Shown: in pieces, positions 15,608 through 24,581 of the stretch | Layout: each line of letters opens with the position of its first letter | Numbering within the stretch: the stretch's first letter is position 1 | NCBI RefSeq assembly: GCF_020216065.1 | Contig: NZ_JAIWNA010000001.1 | Location: 1,004,505 to 1,068,504, forward strand | Source of the DNA: Nocardia rosealba | GTDB lineage: Bacteria; Actinomycetota; Actinomycetes; Mycobacteriales; Mycobacteriaceae | Reading direction: 5' to 3' | DNA length: 64,000 nt | Program-made: the position numbers and the translations under genes | The notes under the pieces: model-generated | What the model saw: the letters and a program-made list of their open reading frames with translations, nothing else | Database searches by the model: none | What the model was told of the DNA's origin: nothing

Positions 15608-16699
15608 GTGGTGACCGACCGCCCGGAACGACCATCCGGCGGCGGGCGCGATGTCGCTCGCCCCACGCAAACCACCGAGTCCGGTTCAGTGACTTCGGAG
15701 TCAGAAGGGCGGGAACTGCAGGTCTACGACCCCCTCGGGCTGTACCAACCGGCCGACCGATCGCGTCAGCCCCTCCGCGCACGCTGGGATCCCGCCGAAG
15801 CCGACACCGGCAGGCCGCGCAGCCCACAGCGCGACGCCAAGAAGCAGAGCGCCCTCGGCCGCTTCGTGTCCACCTACGGGTGGCGGGCCTACGCGCTGCC
15901 GGTGTTGCTGGCGGTGACGGCGTTCGTGATCTTCGACGCGCTGCGCGTGGCCAAGCAGCCCGCCCCGGTGGACCCGGGGTTCGGGGCATTGAGCCCGAAC
16001 GTCGCCCAGTCCGGCATCATCGGCGCACCGCCCGGCGACGGAAAGTTCCCCGCCGATCTGCCGCTCGGCGCGCTCCCCGAGGGCGGCGCGTTCGTCGAGC
16101 GCGGCGCGGGCACCTGGCATGTGGTGCCGGGTGCGGGCCCACAGGTCGGGGCGGGCACCGAGCGGGTGTTCCGCTACACCGTCGAGGTGGAAGACGGCAT
16201 CGACACCTCGGCCTACGGTGGTGACGTGGCCGTGGCCAAGATGGTGGAGACCACCCTGGCCAACCCCAAGAGCTGGACCAAGGACCCCAAGTTCGGGTTC
16301 CAGCGCATCGACGTCGGCGAACCCGACTTCCGGCTCTCCCTCACCTCCCGCGAAAGCACCCGCGCCGCTTGTGGATTCGAGATCCCCATCGACTCGTCGT
16401 GTTACAACGCGAGCATCGACCGGGTGGTGCTGTCGGAGGCCCGCTGGGTGCGCGGCGCGCTCGCCTTCGACGGCGACATCGGTTCCTACCGGCAATACCT
16501 CGTCAACCACGAGGTCGGCCACGCCATCGGCTACCACGGCCACCAGCCGTGCGAGACCGAGGGCGGCCTGGCGCCGATCATGATGCAGCAGACCTTCGGC
16601 ACCAAGAACAACGACATCGCCCTGCTCGACCCGCACGGTGTGGTCCCGCCCGACGGCAAGACCTGCCGCTTCAATCCCTGGCCGTACCCGCGCGGCTGA
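15608..16699 (+). CDS. DUF3152 membrane-anchored metalloprotease-like protein
   Basis: This is a 363-residue protein with a basic, disordered cytoplasmic N-terminus (about 95 residues), one membrane segment (AYALPVLLAVTAFVIFDALRV) and an extracytoplasmic domain. The zinc protease signature HEVGHAIGYH begins at His301 and resembles a metzincin site with slightly altered spacing of the third histidine. Two cysteine-bearing segments (ACGFEIPIDSSC and the C-terminal CETE and CRF) may form disulfides. It is syntenic with Rv3207c. Substrate unknown. GTG 15608 or 15611 could be the start. Confidence 0.83.
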   Translation: MVTDRPERPSGGGRDVARPTQTTESGSVTSESEGRELQVYDPLGLYQPADRSRQPLRARWDPAEADTGRPRSPQRDAKKQSALGRFVSTYGWRAYALPVLLAVTAFVIFDALRVAKQPAPVDPGFGALSPNVAQSGIIGAPPGDGKFPADLPLGALPEGGAFVERGAGTWHVVPGAGPQVGAGTERVFRYTVEVEDGIDTSAYGGDVAVAKMVETTLANPKSWTKDPKFGFQRIDVGEPDFRLSLTSRESTRAACGFEIPIDSSCYNASIDRVVLSEARWVRGALAFDGDIGSYRQYLVNHEVGHAIGYHGHQPCETEGGLAPIMMQQTFGTKNNDIALLDPHGVVPPDGKTCRFNPWPYPRG

Positions 16700-16898
16700 G
16701 AACTCCGCCGGTGCGAGACCATGGGCGGGAAGAACAGTACGGCGGTCAGTGTTGTAGATACACACGGCCATCGGTTTGCGGCCGCCTTGATCTGGACTGA
16801 CCAGAGGGTGCGACGAAGGAGTGCCCGACGGGAGGGAAGATCAAGGGAACAGGCCGCAAACCCGCGGCGCCAGCCGCCAAAGAAACGGAGTTCCGAAG

Positions 16899-18080
16899 GT
16901 GTCTTTCAACGGGTCCTTGCCGCCGCTCGTCGAGCCTGCGGCGGAACTGACCAAGGACGAGGTCGCGCGGTACAGCCGCCACCTGATCATCCCCGATCTC
17001 GGTGTCGACGGTCAGAAACGGTTGAAGAACGCCAAGGTGCTCGTGATCGGCGCGGGCGGTCTCGGTTCGCCCGCCCTGCTGTATCTGGCGGCCGCGGGCG
17101 TCGGCACGCTCGGCATCGTCGAGTTCGACGAGGTCGACATGTCGAACCTGCAGCGTCAGGTCATCCACGGTGAGTCCGATATCGGCCGGTCCAAGGCCGA
17201 CAGCGCCCGCGATTCGATCCTCGAGATCAACTCGGGAATCGACGTGCGGCTGCACAAGATCCGCCTCGAACCCGACAACGCCGTCGAGCTGTTCCGCGAG
17301 TACGACCTGATCGTCGACGGCACCGACAACTTCGCCACCCGCTACCTGGTCAACGACGCCGCCGTCCTCGCGGGCAAGCCCTACGTGTGGGGCTCGATCT
17401 ACCGCTTCGAGGGCCAGGTGTCGGTGTTCTGGGAGGACGCACCCGACGGGCGTGGCATCAACTACCGCGACCTGTACCCGGAGGCCCCGCCGCCGGGCAT
17501 GGTCCCGTCCTGCGCCGAAGGCGGCGTGCTCGGCGTGCTGTGCGCGTCGATCGGTTCGGTGATGGTGACCGAGGCGATCAAGCTCATCACCGGTATCGGT
17601 GAGACGCTGCTGGGCCGTCTGATGGTCTACGACGCACTGGACATGAACTACCGCACCATCAAGCTGCGCCGCGATCCGGAACGTCAGCCGATCACCGAGC
17701 TGATCGACTACGAGGCGTTCTGCGGTGTGGTGTCGGAGGAGGGCCAGGCCGCCGCCGCCGGGTCGACCGTCACCGCCGCCGAGCTGAAGGACCTGCTCGA
17801 CGCCGACAAGGTCGAACTGATCGACGTGCGCGAGCCGGTGGAGTGGGACATCGTGCACATCGACGGTGCGACGTTGATCCCCAAGGACCGCATCCTGTCC
17901 GGTGAGGCGCTCTCGGAGCTGCCGCAGAACAAGCCGATCGTGTTGCACTGCAAGACCGGGATCCGCTCGGCCGAGGCGCTGGCCGCGCTCAAGCGGGCCG
18001 GTTTCGCCGACGCCACGCACCTGCAGGGCGGCGTGGTCGCGTGGGCCAAGCAGGTCGATCCGTCGCTGCCCGTGTACTGA
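16899..18080 (+). CDS. moeZ: Adenylyltransferase/sulfurtransferase MoeZ
   Basis: This is a 393-residue two-domain enzyme that adenylates and thiocarboxylates small sulfur-carrier proteins for molybdopterin, thio-cysteine and related sulfur transfer. The ThiF/MoeB domain has the nucleotide motif VIGAGGLGSP (about residue 48), TRYLVNDA and GTEAIKL-like segments. The C-terminal rhodanese domain has the persulfide Cys351 in HCKTGIRS. The sequence is close to mycobacterial MoeZ (Rv3206c). GTG 16899 is chosen for the conserved N-terminus SLPPLVEPAAEL with CGGAG upstream; the frame opens earlier at 16821. Molybdopterin made through this pathway is needed by NarG elsewhere in the window. Confidence 0.94.
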   Translation: MSFNGSLPPLVEPAAELTKDEVARYSRHLIIPDLGVDGQKRLKNAKVLVIGAGGLGSPALLYLAAAGVGTLGIVEFDEVDMSNLQRQVIHGESDIGRSKADSARDSILEINSGIDVRLHKIRLEPDNAVELFREYDLIVDGTDNFATRYLVNDAAVLAGKPYVWGSIYRFEGQVSVFWEDAPDGRGINYRDLYPEAPPPGMVPSCAEGGVLGVLCASIGSVMVTEAIKLITGIGETLLGRLMVYDALDMNYRTIKLRRDPERQPITELIDYEAFCGVVSEEGQAAAAGSTVTAAELKDLLDADKVELIDVREPVEWDIVHIDGATLIPKDRILSGEALSELPQNKPIVLHCKTGIRSAEALAALKRAGFADATHLQGGVVAWAKQVDPSLPVY

Positions 18081-18179
18081 TCCGTACCGATCCGCCGTTG
18101 ATTGCGGGGAGGTCGCAATGGGGTCGCGTGCCAGCGTGCCTTCGGGCTGTTGACGTGTCCTCAGGGTTACGGTACGGCC

Positions 18180-19040
18180 GTGACGTCAGTGACTTCAGTC
18201 GAACCACCCGAGCATGTGCGGGCCACATTCGGTCTTCGCGAAGTGACGCCGGTCTCCCTCGGTGACTGGGACGGTGGCTGGCGGCTCGGCGATGTGGTGC
18301 TGAGCCCGGTGGCCGATCACGCCCGCGCGGCGTGGTCGGCCAAGGTGCGCGAAACCCTCGCCGTCGACGGTGTGCGCGTCGCGCGGCCGGTGCGTGCCAC
18401 CGACGGCCGCTACGTGGTGTCGGGCTGGCGCGCCGACACCTTCATCGACGGCGCCCCCGAACCCCGCCACGACGAGGTGGTGTCGGTGTCGCTGCGATTA
18501 CACAAGGCGACAGCACAGCTGGAACGCCCGCGTTTCCTGGTGCAGCCGCCCGTCGCGCCGTGGGTGGATGTGGATGTGTTCGTCGCCGCCGACCGCGCCG
18601 CCTGGGAGTCGGTGCCGTTGCGCACCCTGCGCGCCGGCGGCGTGCCACTCACCGCGACCCCCGACGGTCAGCGCAGCCTCGAATTGATCGGCCAGCTGGC
18701 CACTTTGCGCAAACCGGTGCGCAGCCCCGACCAGCTCGTGCACGGCGACCTGTTCGGTACGGTCCTGTTCTCCGGCGCGCACGCACCGGGCCTCACCGAC
18801 ATCACCCCCTACTGGCGCCCCGCCGCCTGGGCGGCCGGCGTGGTCGTCGTCGACGCGCTGGCCTGGGGCGGCGGTGACGACGGCCTCCTGGAACGCTGGT
18901 CCAGCCTGCCCGAATGGCCACAGATGCTGTTGCGCGCCTTGATCTTCCGCCTCGCCGTGCACGCCCTGCACCCACGCTCCACCCCGGAAGCCTTTCCCGG
19001 CCTTGCCCGCACGGCCGATATGGTCCGCCTGGTGCTGTAG
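18180..19040 (+). CDS. TIGR02569-like protein (Rv3205c-like, kinase-like fold)
   Basis: This 286-residue protein has a weak aminoglycoside-phosphotransferase-like layout: an N-terminal sensor-like strand set, then SPDQLVHGDLFGTVLFSGAHAPGLTDITPYWRPAAWA, in which HGDL resembles the catalytic loop of APH-type kinases. It follows moeZ as Rv3205c does in mycobacteria. The biological substrate is unknown. GTG 18180 is taken as start; GTG 18189 is possible because TTGACG and TACGGC sit 17 nt apart directly upstream. Confidence 0.75.
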   Translation: MTSVTSVEPPEHVRATFGLREVTPVSLGDWDGGWRLGDVVLSPVADHARAAWSAKVRETLAVDGVRVARPVRATDGRYVVSGWRADTFIDGAPEPRHDEVVSVSLRLHKATAQLERPRFLVQPPVAPWVDVDVFVAADRAAWESVPLRTLRAGGVPLTATPDGQRSLELIGQLATLRKPVRSPDQLVHGDLFGTVLFSGAHAPGLTDITPYWRPAAWAAGVVVVDALAWGGGDDGLLERWSSLPEWPQMLLRALIFRLAVHALHPRSTPEAFPGLARTADMVRLVL

Positions 19041-19050
19041 GAGAAATGCC

Positions 19051-19089
19051 GAAAGCCGCGCCCGGTCGGGGATTCCGGGCGCGGCTTTC
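19051..19089. terminator. Bidirectional terminator between convergent genes
   Basis: GAAAGCCGCGCCCGG and CCGGGCGCGGCTTTC form a 15-bp perfect stem with a 9-nt loop between the Rv3205c-like gene and narK. Confidence 0.88.
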
Positions 19090-19095
19090 GTGGTG

Positions 19096-20577
19096 TCAGA
19101 CGTTGGCGTAGGCCAGGGACGGGACCTTGTCGGTGGCGAAGGAGGTGCGCAGGTAGCACCACCAGGTGACGCCCGCCATGACGACGAAGGTGACGGCGTA
19201 GGCCCAGAAGGCGGGGGCCATGGAACCGAAGTTGATGTTGGACAAGCGAAGTGCCTGCTGCAGGATGAATCCGCCGAAGGCTCCGACCGCTCCGATCACG
19301 CCGATCGCGGCGCCGGCCTGACGACGTGCCGATGCCTGTGCCTCGGTGATCTCCATGCCGTGTTCGGCGGCGTACTTCTTGGCGGTGGCGCCGAAGATCG
19401 ACGGGATCATCCGGTAGGTCGAGCCGTTGCCGACCCCGGTGAGCACGAACAGCAGCAGGAACGCGGCGAGGTAGAGCGGGAAGCTCTTCATCGACAGCGC
19501 GGTCATGATCAACGCGACCGCCACGGCCATTCCGGTGAAGACCATGACCGTGATGCGCGCGCCGCCGACCTTGTCGGAAATCCACCCGCCGACCGGGCGG
19601 CTGAACGACCCGACGAGGGCGCCGAGGAAGGCGAGGTTACCGACCGTGCTGATCCAGCCGATCTGCGTCAGGTGCGGGAAGTTGGCCTTGATCAGGGTCG
19701 GGAAGGCGAATGAGAAGCCGATGAACGAACCGAAGGTGCCGATGTAGAGGAACGACATGATCCAGGTGTGCGGGTTGGTCAACGCCAGCTTGTAGGACTT
19801 GCCGTCGGCCTTGGCCGAGGCGATCGAGTCCATGTACCGCAGGGCGCCGAACGCGGCGACCAGGATGAACGGCACCCAGACCAGGATGGCGAGGGTGAGG
19901 CCGAACCGGTAGCCCGCCGCGTCCTTGGCCAGCAGGTGCGTGCCGAGGGTGATCAGCAGCGGCGCGGCCAATTGGGTCTGTGCCACACCGAGATTGCCGC
20001 CTGCGGCGTTGATGCCCAGCGCGGCGCCCTTCTTGCCTTCGGGGAAGAAGAACGAGATGTTGGCCATCGAGGACGAGAAGTTGCCGCCGCCCACGCCGGC
20101 GAGCGCGGCCAGCAGCAGGAACACCCACATCGGGGTGCCCGGCTGGTTGATGAAGTACGCCAGGCCCAGCGTCGGGAACAGCAGCATGGCGGCGCTGAAC
20201 GTGGTGAAGGCCCGGCCGCCGAACTTGGGGACGGCGAAGGTGTAGGGGATGCGCAGGGTGGCGCCGACCAGGGTGGGCACCGAGGTCAGCAGCAGGGCGT
20301 TGGCGACGGCGGTCGGGTTGCCCTTGCCGAGGCCCTCCAGGAACGTGAAGCCCGCGGCGCCCATGGCGGTGACGATGGAACCGAACAGGACCCAGACGCT
20401 GAAGCCTAGGTTCTCGGCGAACACCGAGAACCACAGGTTCTTCTTGGCGGTCTTCTCACCGCCCGATTCCCAGAATTTCGGATTGTCGGGCTCCCACTGG
20501 GTGAGCCAGCGGCCCTTCTTCTCATACTCGAACGACGCGGTGTCTGTCGTCTGGCCGGTGGCGGCGATTGCGGTCAT
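19096..20577 (-). CDS. narK: NarK-type nitrate/nitrite MFS transporter
   Basis: This is a 493-residue 12-helix transporter of the nitrate/nitrite porter family. The nitrate signature regions are GGGNFSSSMANISFFFP followed by LGINAAGGNLG, and GVGNGSTYRMIP in the second half. An N-terminal cytoplasmic stretch of about 45 residues (WLTQWEPDNPKFWESGG) is typical of actinobacterial NarK. It moves nitrate in or exchanges nitrate for nitrite. It stands alone, downstream of a FadR-type regulator on the same strand. A second narK at 23112 heads the nitrite reductase operon, so the two probably differ in direction or regulation. Confidence 0.92.
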   Translation of the reverse strand: MTAIAATGQTTDTASFEYEKKGRWLTQWEPDNPKFWESGGEKTAKKNLWFSVFAENLGFSVWVLFGSIVTAMGAAGFTFLEGLGKGNPTAVANALLLTSVPTLVGATLRIPYTFAVPKFGGRAFTTFSAAMLLFPTLGLAYFINQPGTPMWVFLLLAALAGVGGGNFSSSMANISFFFPEGKKGAALGINAAGGNLGVAQTQLAAPLLITLGTHLLAKDAAGYRFGLTLAILVWVPFILVAAFGALRYMDSIASAKADGKSYKLALTNPHTWIMSFLYIGTFGSFIGFSFAFPTLIKANFPHLTQIGWISTVGNLAFLGALVGSFSRPVGGWISDKVGGARITVMVFTGMAVAVALIMTALSMKSFPLYLAAFLLLFVLTGVGNGSTYRMIPSIFGATAKKYAAEHGMEITEAQASARRQAGAAIGVIGAVGAFGGFILQQALRLSNINFGSMAPAFWAYAVTFVVMAGVTWWCYLRTSFATDKVPSLAYANV

Positions 20578-20701
20578 CGGCTTCCTCTCGATCGGGCGCG
20601 TGATGCGGTGTCGAGAGAAACGGTAGAAGCCGGTTGTTGCGTGACAATGGCCTCAGGTGACATTCGAGCCAACTCGGGCTCACCGAGCGATTCGCGTCGA
20701 G

Positions 20702-20727
20702 GTGACAGCTCGGTTACCGGGCGAAAC
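20702..20727. promoter_or_regulatory. Weak GlnR-like box cluster upstream of narK
   Basis: GTGAC-N6-GTTAC-N5-GAAAC resembles the alternating GTNAC/GAAAC half sites of GlnR, but one element and one spacer deviate. It lies 125 nt upstream of narK, at the end of the FadR-type gene. Confidence 0.3.
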
Positions 20728-21399
20728 TCAACGATCCGGGTACTCGGCGATGAGCGAGCCGAGGAAGCAGCGCGCGGCCTGCATCGCGCGCTCGGCGTCG
20801 CCGTCGATGACGGCCTGCACCAGTTCGATGTGCTCGCTGTCGTAGGCGTCGTCGGATTTGGCGGTGCGCGCGTGGATCACCTGCTCGATCACCGGCAGCA
20901 GCGAGTCGTAGAACTCCAGATACACGGCGTTGTGGCTGGCGACGACGATCGCGCGGTGCAATTCCACATCGGCGGCGATGGCCACCGGGTCGGGTTTGGT
21001 CCAGTCGCGGTCGTTGCGTTCGGCGAGCAGGCGGCGCAGGTTGGCGATATCGGTGTCGTCGCGGCGACGCGCGGCCAAGCCCGCGGCGGTGGTGTCGAGC
21101 GCCTGGCGCAATTCGAGGATGTCGCGTTCCTCGGCGTCGGCGAAGTACTTGCCGAGCGTGCCGCCCACCTCGGAGGTGGCGATCACATAGGTGCCCGAAC
21201 CCTGGCGGCGCTCGAGCATGCCCGCGTGGACGAGGGCCTGCACGGCTTCACGCACGGTATTGCGGCCGGTGCCGGTGAGTTCGGTGAGCTCGGGTTCGGT
21301 GGGGATACGGCCGCCGACCGGCCAACGGCCCGACCGGATTTCGGCGCGCAGTTGTTCGGTCACCTGGGCGATGAGGCTGGAGCGCCGGACGGGTTGCAC
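20728..21399 (-). CDS. FadR/GntR family transcriptional regulator
   Basis: This is a 223-residue regulator with an N-terminal winged helix (IPTEPELTELTGTGRNTVREAVQALVHAGMLERRQGSGTYV) and a C-terminal FCD ligand domain with likely metal ligands in DVELHRAIVVASHN and the late EHIELVQAVIDGDAERA. It is divergent from a CynX/NimT transporter gene, its probable target, and upstream of narK. GTG 21399 is preferred over the frame start 21456 because TACGCT lies exactly 7 nt upstream. Confidence 0.88.
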   Translation of the reverse strand: MQPVRRSSLIAQVTEQLRAEIRSGRWPVGGRIPTEPELTELTGTGRNTVREAVQALVHAGMLERRQGSGTYVIATSEVGGTLGKYFADAEERDILELRQALDTTAAGLAARRRDDTDIANLRRLLAERNDRDWTKPDPVAIAADVELHRAIVVASHNAVYLEFYDSLLPVIEQVIHARTAKSDDAYDSEHIELVQAVIDGDAERAMQAARCFLGSLIAEYPDR

Positions 21400-21406
21400 G
21401 TGAGCC

Positions 21407-21412
21407 AGCGTA
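21407..21412 (-). promoter_or_regulatory. -10 element of a leaderless promoter
   Basis: On the minus strand TACGCT is followed by 7 nt and then GTG 21399. Confidence 0.6.
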
Positions 21413-21485
21413 AGGCAAAGGGGCAGGCCGGTACTCGAGCCTGACTTGTCGCTCACACTTGCTGGCGTCGATCATCGGGTCATCC

Positions 21486-21491
21486 TATGAT
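21486..21491 (+). promoter_or_regulatory. -10 element of a leaderless promoter
   Basis: TATGAT is followed by 7 nt and then GTG 21499. The upstream ATG at 21487 lies inside this hexamer and so cannot be the start of this transcript. Confidence 0.7.
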
Positions 21492-21498
21492 TTCTCCT

Positions 21499-22845
21499 GT
21501 GACTCCTCCGCCCTCCTCCGAAACCTTGACCCGGCTCACCTCTGTCGATGGGCAGGTCGATGGTCGATGGGATGCGGTCGATGGTGGGAGTGCGCTCCCG
21601 AATCCGCCCGCCGAGGTCGATCAGGCGGAGTCCGAGCAGCTCACCCGGCGGTCGTTGATCGAGGGACGGCTGCTGGTTCTCGCGGCCATCATCATGTCGG
21701 CGCTCACCCTGCGTGCGGCCGTCACCGCGTTCAGCCCGCTGGCCGAGCAGATCGGTGACGACATCGGGTACGGCACCGCCATCGTCGGCGTGTTCGGCAT
21801 GCTGCCGACCGCGATGTTCGGTGTCGCCGGGCTGGTCACCCCGTTCGCGGTGCGGCGTTTCGGGCTGGAGCGCACGGTTCTGCTGGCGATGCTGCTGGCC
21901 GGATTCGGTTCGCTCGCCCGCGTGTTCTCCTCCGGCACCGGCGAGCTGCTCGCCTTGTCCGGGGTGGCGCTGCTCGGCATGGGTATCGGCAATGTGGTGA
22001 TTCCGCCGCTGGTCAAGCGGTATTTCGCCGATCGGCTGGCGTCGATCTCCTCGCTCTACATCGTGATGGTGCAGCTGAGCACGGTCATTCCCGCGTTCGT
22101 CGCGGTGCCGCTGGCCGAGGCGCACGGGTGGCGCATCTCGATGGGCGTGTGGGCGCTCGTCGGTTTCGCCGCGGCGGTGCCGTGGCTGGTCGTCCTGCGC
22201 GACCGCCGTGGCCGCGACAAGGCCGACACCACCGCGCTGCCGTCCGAAACACCGACGGCCACAGGCAAAGTGTGGCGTTCCCCGGTGGCCTGGGGCATGG
22301 CGGGCATGTTCGGCATGACCTCGCTCACCACCTACGCCATGTTCACCTGGCTGCCGACCATCCTGGCCGACGCGGGCGCCAGCGCGGCCTTCGGCGGCAA
22401 CATGGTCGCGCTGTTCGCGCTGATCGGCCTGATCCCCGCGCTCGGTGCGCCGACCGTCGTCTCACGCATGCGCAACCCGTTCCCGGTCGTCGTCGCGTGC
22501 ATGGTGCTGTTCGTCGTCGCGTTCGCGGGCCTGCTGATCGCGCCGATGGGCGCGCCGCTGCTGTGGGTGGTGCTGCTCGGCCTCGGCCCGAGCACCTTCC
22601 CGATGGCGCTCACCCTCATCAACCTGCGTACCCGCACACCGCAGGGCTCGGCGGCGCTGTCCGGATTCACCCAGGGCGTCGGTTACGTCGTCGCCTGTGT
22701 CGGTCCGCTGCTGTTCGGCATCCTGCACACCGCCACCGGTGGCTGGCTGGCCCCGTTCGGTCTGCTGCTCGTCGCACTCGGCGTGCTGCTCACCGGCGCC
22801 TGGCAGGCCTGCAAACCGCGCATGCTCGAAGACACCTGGAATTGA
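21499..22845 (+). CDS. CynX/NimT family MFS transporter
   Basis: This is a 448-residue membrane protein of 12 predicted helices with a cytoplasmic N-terminus of about 55 residues. The opening LAAIIMSALTLRAAVTAFSPLAEQI and the GGWLAPFGLLLVALGVLL end are typical of the CynX/NimT branch (cyanate or 2-nitroimidazole type transporters). The substrate cannot be fixed from sequence; its place between nitrate genes suggests a nitrogenous anion. GTG 21499 is chosen over ATG 21487 on promoter grounds. It is probably repressed or induced by the divergent FadR-type protein. Confidence 0.85.
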   Translation: MTPPPSSETLTRLTSVDGQVDGRWDAVDGGSALPNPPAEVDQAESEQLTRRSLIEGRLLVLAAIIMSALTLRAAVTAFSPLAEQIGDDIGYGTAIVGVFGMLPTAMFGVAGLVTPFAVRRFGLERTVLLAMLLAGFGSLARVFSSGTGELLALSGVALLGMGIGNVVIPPLVKRYFADRLASISSLYIVMVQLSTVIPAFVAVPLAEAHGWRISMGVWALVGFAAAVPWLVVLRDRRGRDKADTTALPSETPTATGKVWRSPVAWGMAGMFGMTSLTTYAMFTWLPTILADAGASAAFGGNMVALFALIGLIPALGAPTVVSRMRNPFPVVVACMVLFVVAFAGLLIAPMGAPLLWVVLLGLGPSTFPMALTLINLRTRTPQGSAALSGFTQGVGYVVACVGPLLFGILHTATGGWLAPFGLLLVALGVLLTGAWQACKPRMLEDTWN

Positions 22846-23111
22846 GCGGAAGAAAACTCACCGTTCGAGTTGCGTAATGGTGCGTTCGGGTCGATGCTAC
22901 CTAGATCACACCCTCACGGGCGTTTCGAATGATTTCCGGCCGCCTTCTTACGTGCGGAAATCGTTGTGTCACATGCCCGAAACAAAAGGGCTGATCTCAC
23001 CCCTGTGACCGGGGCGGCGTGAGAAACCGTTGATTCAAGCGCAATTTCCCGCAGCATTTCGGCAATACCCATTTCCTACCGTTGGGCCATCGCACTTTTG
23101 GGAGGCCCAAC
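22846..23111 (+). promoter_or_regulatory. Regulatory region of the narK-nirBD operon
   Basis: This 266-bp non-coding region contains an inverted repeat GATTTCCG (22931-22938) / CGGAAATC (22955-22962), a GlnR-type pair at 22968-22983 and AT-richer sequence toward 23090. It would carry the operon promoter and nitrogen control sites. Confidence 0.6.
22968..22983 (+). promoter_or_regulatory. GlnR box (a-b half sites)
   Basis: GTCAC-N6-GAAAC matches exactly the half-site pair of the actinobacterial GlnR consensus (gTnAC-N6-GaAAC). It lies about 130 nt upstream of the narK start codon in the nitrite assimilation operon, a known GlnR target class. Confidence 0.6.
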
Positions 23112-24551
23112 TTGAGCACGCTGAAGCGTAACCACGACATCGAGCACTGGGATGCCGAAGATGTCGCGGCCTGGGAGGCCGGCGGCAAGGACGTTGCCAA
23201 GCGCAACCTGATCTGGTCGGTGATCGCCGAGCACATCGGTTTCTCGGTGTGGTCCATCTGGTCGGTGATGGTGCTGTTCATGCCGACCGACAAGTTCGGC
23301 ATCGATCCGGCGGGCAAGTTCTTCCTCGTCGCCATGCCAACGCTCGTCGGCGCGTTCCTGCGCATTCCCTACACCGTGGCAACGGCCCGCTTCGGTGGTC
23401 GCAACTGGACCATCTTCAGCGCGTTCCTGCTGCTCGTCCCGCTGCTGCTGACGCTGTATTTCGTCAACCAGCCGGGCACGTCCTACACCACCTTCCTGAT
23501 CGTCGCCGCGTTCGCCGGCTTCGGTGGCGGCAACTTCGCCTCCTCGATGACCAACATCAACGCCTTCTACCCGCAGCGGCTCAAGGGCTGGGCGCTCGGC
23601 ATGAACGCCGGCGGCGGCAATATCGGCGTGCCGGTGATCCAGCTGCTCGGCCTGCTCGTGCTGGTCACCCTCGGTGGCGACTACGCCTACGTGATCTGCG
23701 CGGTCTACCTGGTCCTGGTAGGTGTCACCGCGGTCGGTGCCGCGCTGTACATGGACAACCTGACCAACCAGAAGGCCGACATGTCCTACATGCTCAAGGC
23801 CCTGCGCGTGCCGCAGTCCTGGGCTATCGCCTTCCTCTACATCGGCACCTTCGGTTCGTTCATCGGCTACAGCTTCGCCTTCGGCCAGATCCTGCAGATC
23901 AGTTTCAAGGCCGGTGGTGACACCGCGACCCAGGCCGCCATCCACGCCGCCTCGATCGCGTTCATCGGTCCGCTGCTCGGTTCGCTCGCCCGCCCCTACG
24001 GCGGCAAGATGGCCGACCGCATCGGTGGCAGCAAGGTCACCATCGCCACCTTCGGCGCCATGATGGCCGCCGCGCTGGTCGTGATCTTCGCCTCGACGCT
24101 GGCCGACCGCAACAACGGCATCGCCACCGGATCGACCATGACGATCCTGGTCGCCGGCTTCATCGCCCTGTTCATCCTGTCGGGTTTCGGCAACGGCGCC
24201 GTCACCAAGATCATCCCGTCGGTGTTCGAGGCCAAGTCCAAGAGCCTGCCGCTGCCGCGCGCCGAACAGGCCGCGTGGTCGCAGAACACCTCCGGCGCCC
24301 TGATCGGTTTCGTCGGCGCCATCGGTGCCCTCGGCGGCGTCGGCATCAACATGGTGCTGCGCTCCTCCTACGCCAGCACCGCCTCGGCGACCACCGCGTT
24401 CTGGGTGTTCCTCGCCTTCTACGTGGTCTGCGCCGCGGTCACCTGGACGGTGTTCCTGCGCCGCCCCCGCGCCGCCGTCGACTCCGATGTCGTGGCCGAG
24501 GCCGAATCCCTGGTCCTCGAGGCCGAATCCAGCACTTCGTCGGCTCGCTGA
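23112..24551 (+). CDS. narK: NarK-type nitrate/nitrite MFS transporter, operon head
   Basis: This is a 479-residue 12-helix nitrate/nitrite porter. Signature segments are GGGNFASSMTNINAFYP with LGMNAGGGNIG, and GFGNGAVTKIIPSVFEAKSK. TTG 23112 is taken as start because GGGAGG lies 6 nt upstream; the frame opens at 23082 without a ribosome site. It is followed after 30 nt by nirB with a strong ribosome binding site, so it probably imports nitrate or nitrite for assimilation. It is distinct from the narK at 19096. Confidence 0.92.
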   Translation: MSTLKRNHDIEHWDAEDVAAWEAGGKDVAKRNLIWSVIAEHIGFSVWSIWSVMVLFMPTDKFGIDPAGKFFLVAMPTLVGAFLRIPYTVATARFGGRNWTIFSAFLLLVPLLLTLYFVNQPGTSYTTFLIVAAFAGFGGGNFASSMTNINAFYPQRLKGWALGMNAGGGNIGVPVIQLLGLLVLVTLGGDYAYVICAVYLVLVGVTAVGAALYMDNLTNQKADMSYMLKALRVPQSWAIAFLYIGTFGSFIGYSFAFGQILQISFKAGGDTATQAAIHAASIAFIGPLLGSLARPYGGKMADRIGGSKVTIATFGAMMAAALVVIFASTLADRNNGIATGSTMTILVAGFIALFILSGFGNGAVTKIIPSVFEAKSKSLPLPRAEQAAWSQNTSGALIGFVGAIGALGGVGINMVLRSSYASTASATTAFWVFLAFYVVCAAVTWTVFLRRPRAAVDSDVVAEAESLVLEAESSTSSAR

Positions 24552-24581
24552 CAACCGACCACAATCCAGGAGGTCACTCTC

